Below are positions 21,274 to 21,290 of a DNA stretch of 21,290 bases, in pieces. The notes beneath the pieces are model-generated. The model was not told where the DNA came from. It ran no database searches and saw nothing but the letters and a program-made list of their open reading frames with translations. Made by a program: the position numbers and the translations under genes. Source of the DNA: Collinsella sp. (GTDB lineage: Bacteria > Actinomycetota > Coriobacteriia > Coriobacteriales > Coriobacteriaceae); assembly GCA_014871605.1 (NCBI GenBank), contig WGSQ01000011.1:1-21290 (forward strand), written 5' to 3'. How positions within the stretch are numbered: position 1 is the first letter of the stretch; each line of letters begins with the position of its first letter.

Positions 21274-21290
21274 GGATCGACCGTCACCGC

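Overview
The window reads as a chromosomal segment of a high-GC Gram-positive of the class Coriobacteriia, most likely Collinsella or a close relative. This is inference: GC looks near 60%, codon use is actinobacterial, and the phosphonate operon ends in the PHP-type cyclic phosphodiesterase characterised in Eggerthella lenta. Every gene I can support lies on the minus strand, so transcription runs from high to low coordinates.

From right to left, the upstream end (about 20280-21290) carries a DUF192 protein and a small two-gene module that looks like a toxin-antitoxin pair (BrnT-like protein plus ribbon-helix-helix protein). A perfect dyad sits just upstream of that module. Next come tRNA-Phe, with its own promoter and terminator, and a run of GH5-like glycosidase, rsmI and metG closed by a terminator hairpin. 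rsmA (ksgA) and tatD follow as an overlapping pair.

The centre (2807-14045) is a complete carbon-phosphorus lyase operon. Its order is phnD, phnC, phnE1, phnE2, phnG, phnH, phnI, phnJ, phnK, phnM, phnL, a PHP-domain phosphodiesterase (phnPP) and phnO. Most junctions overlap or are only a few bases wide, so the genes are probably translationally coupled. PhnDCEE imports phosphonate. PhnGHI attaches it to the ribose of ATP, PhnM removes pyrophosphate, and the radical-SAM enzyme PhnJ, with PhnK, cleaves the C-P bond. The PHP enzyme should then open and dephosphorylate the cyclic phosphate, which would explain why phnP and phnN are absent. PhnO acetylates aminoalkylphosphonates. A candidate promoter and a leader of about 170 nt precede phnD, and a strong hairpin separates phnD from the transporter and lyase genes.

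The left end has tRNA-Leu(CAG) with promoter and terminator, then a non-coding stretch holding a 225-bp element bounded by 37-bp inverted repeats. An SPFH/band-7 membrane protein gene, rlmH and a proC truncated by the window edge complete it.

The main things to follow up are the inverted-repeat element, the GH5-like protein lacking the catalytic acid/base glutamate, the zinc-knuckle-like insert in PhnK, the phnD-phnC hairpin, and the dyads upstream of the small two-gene module and the GH5 gene.
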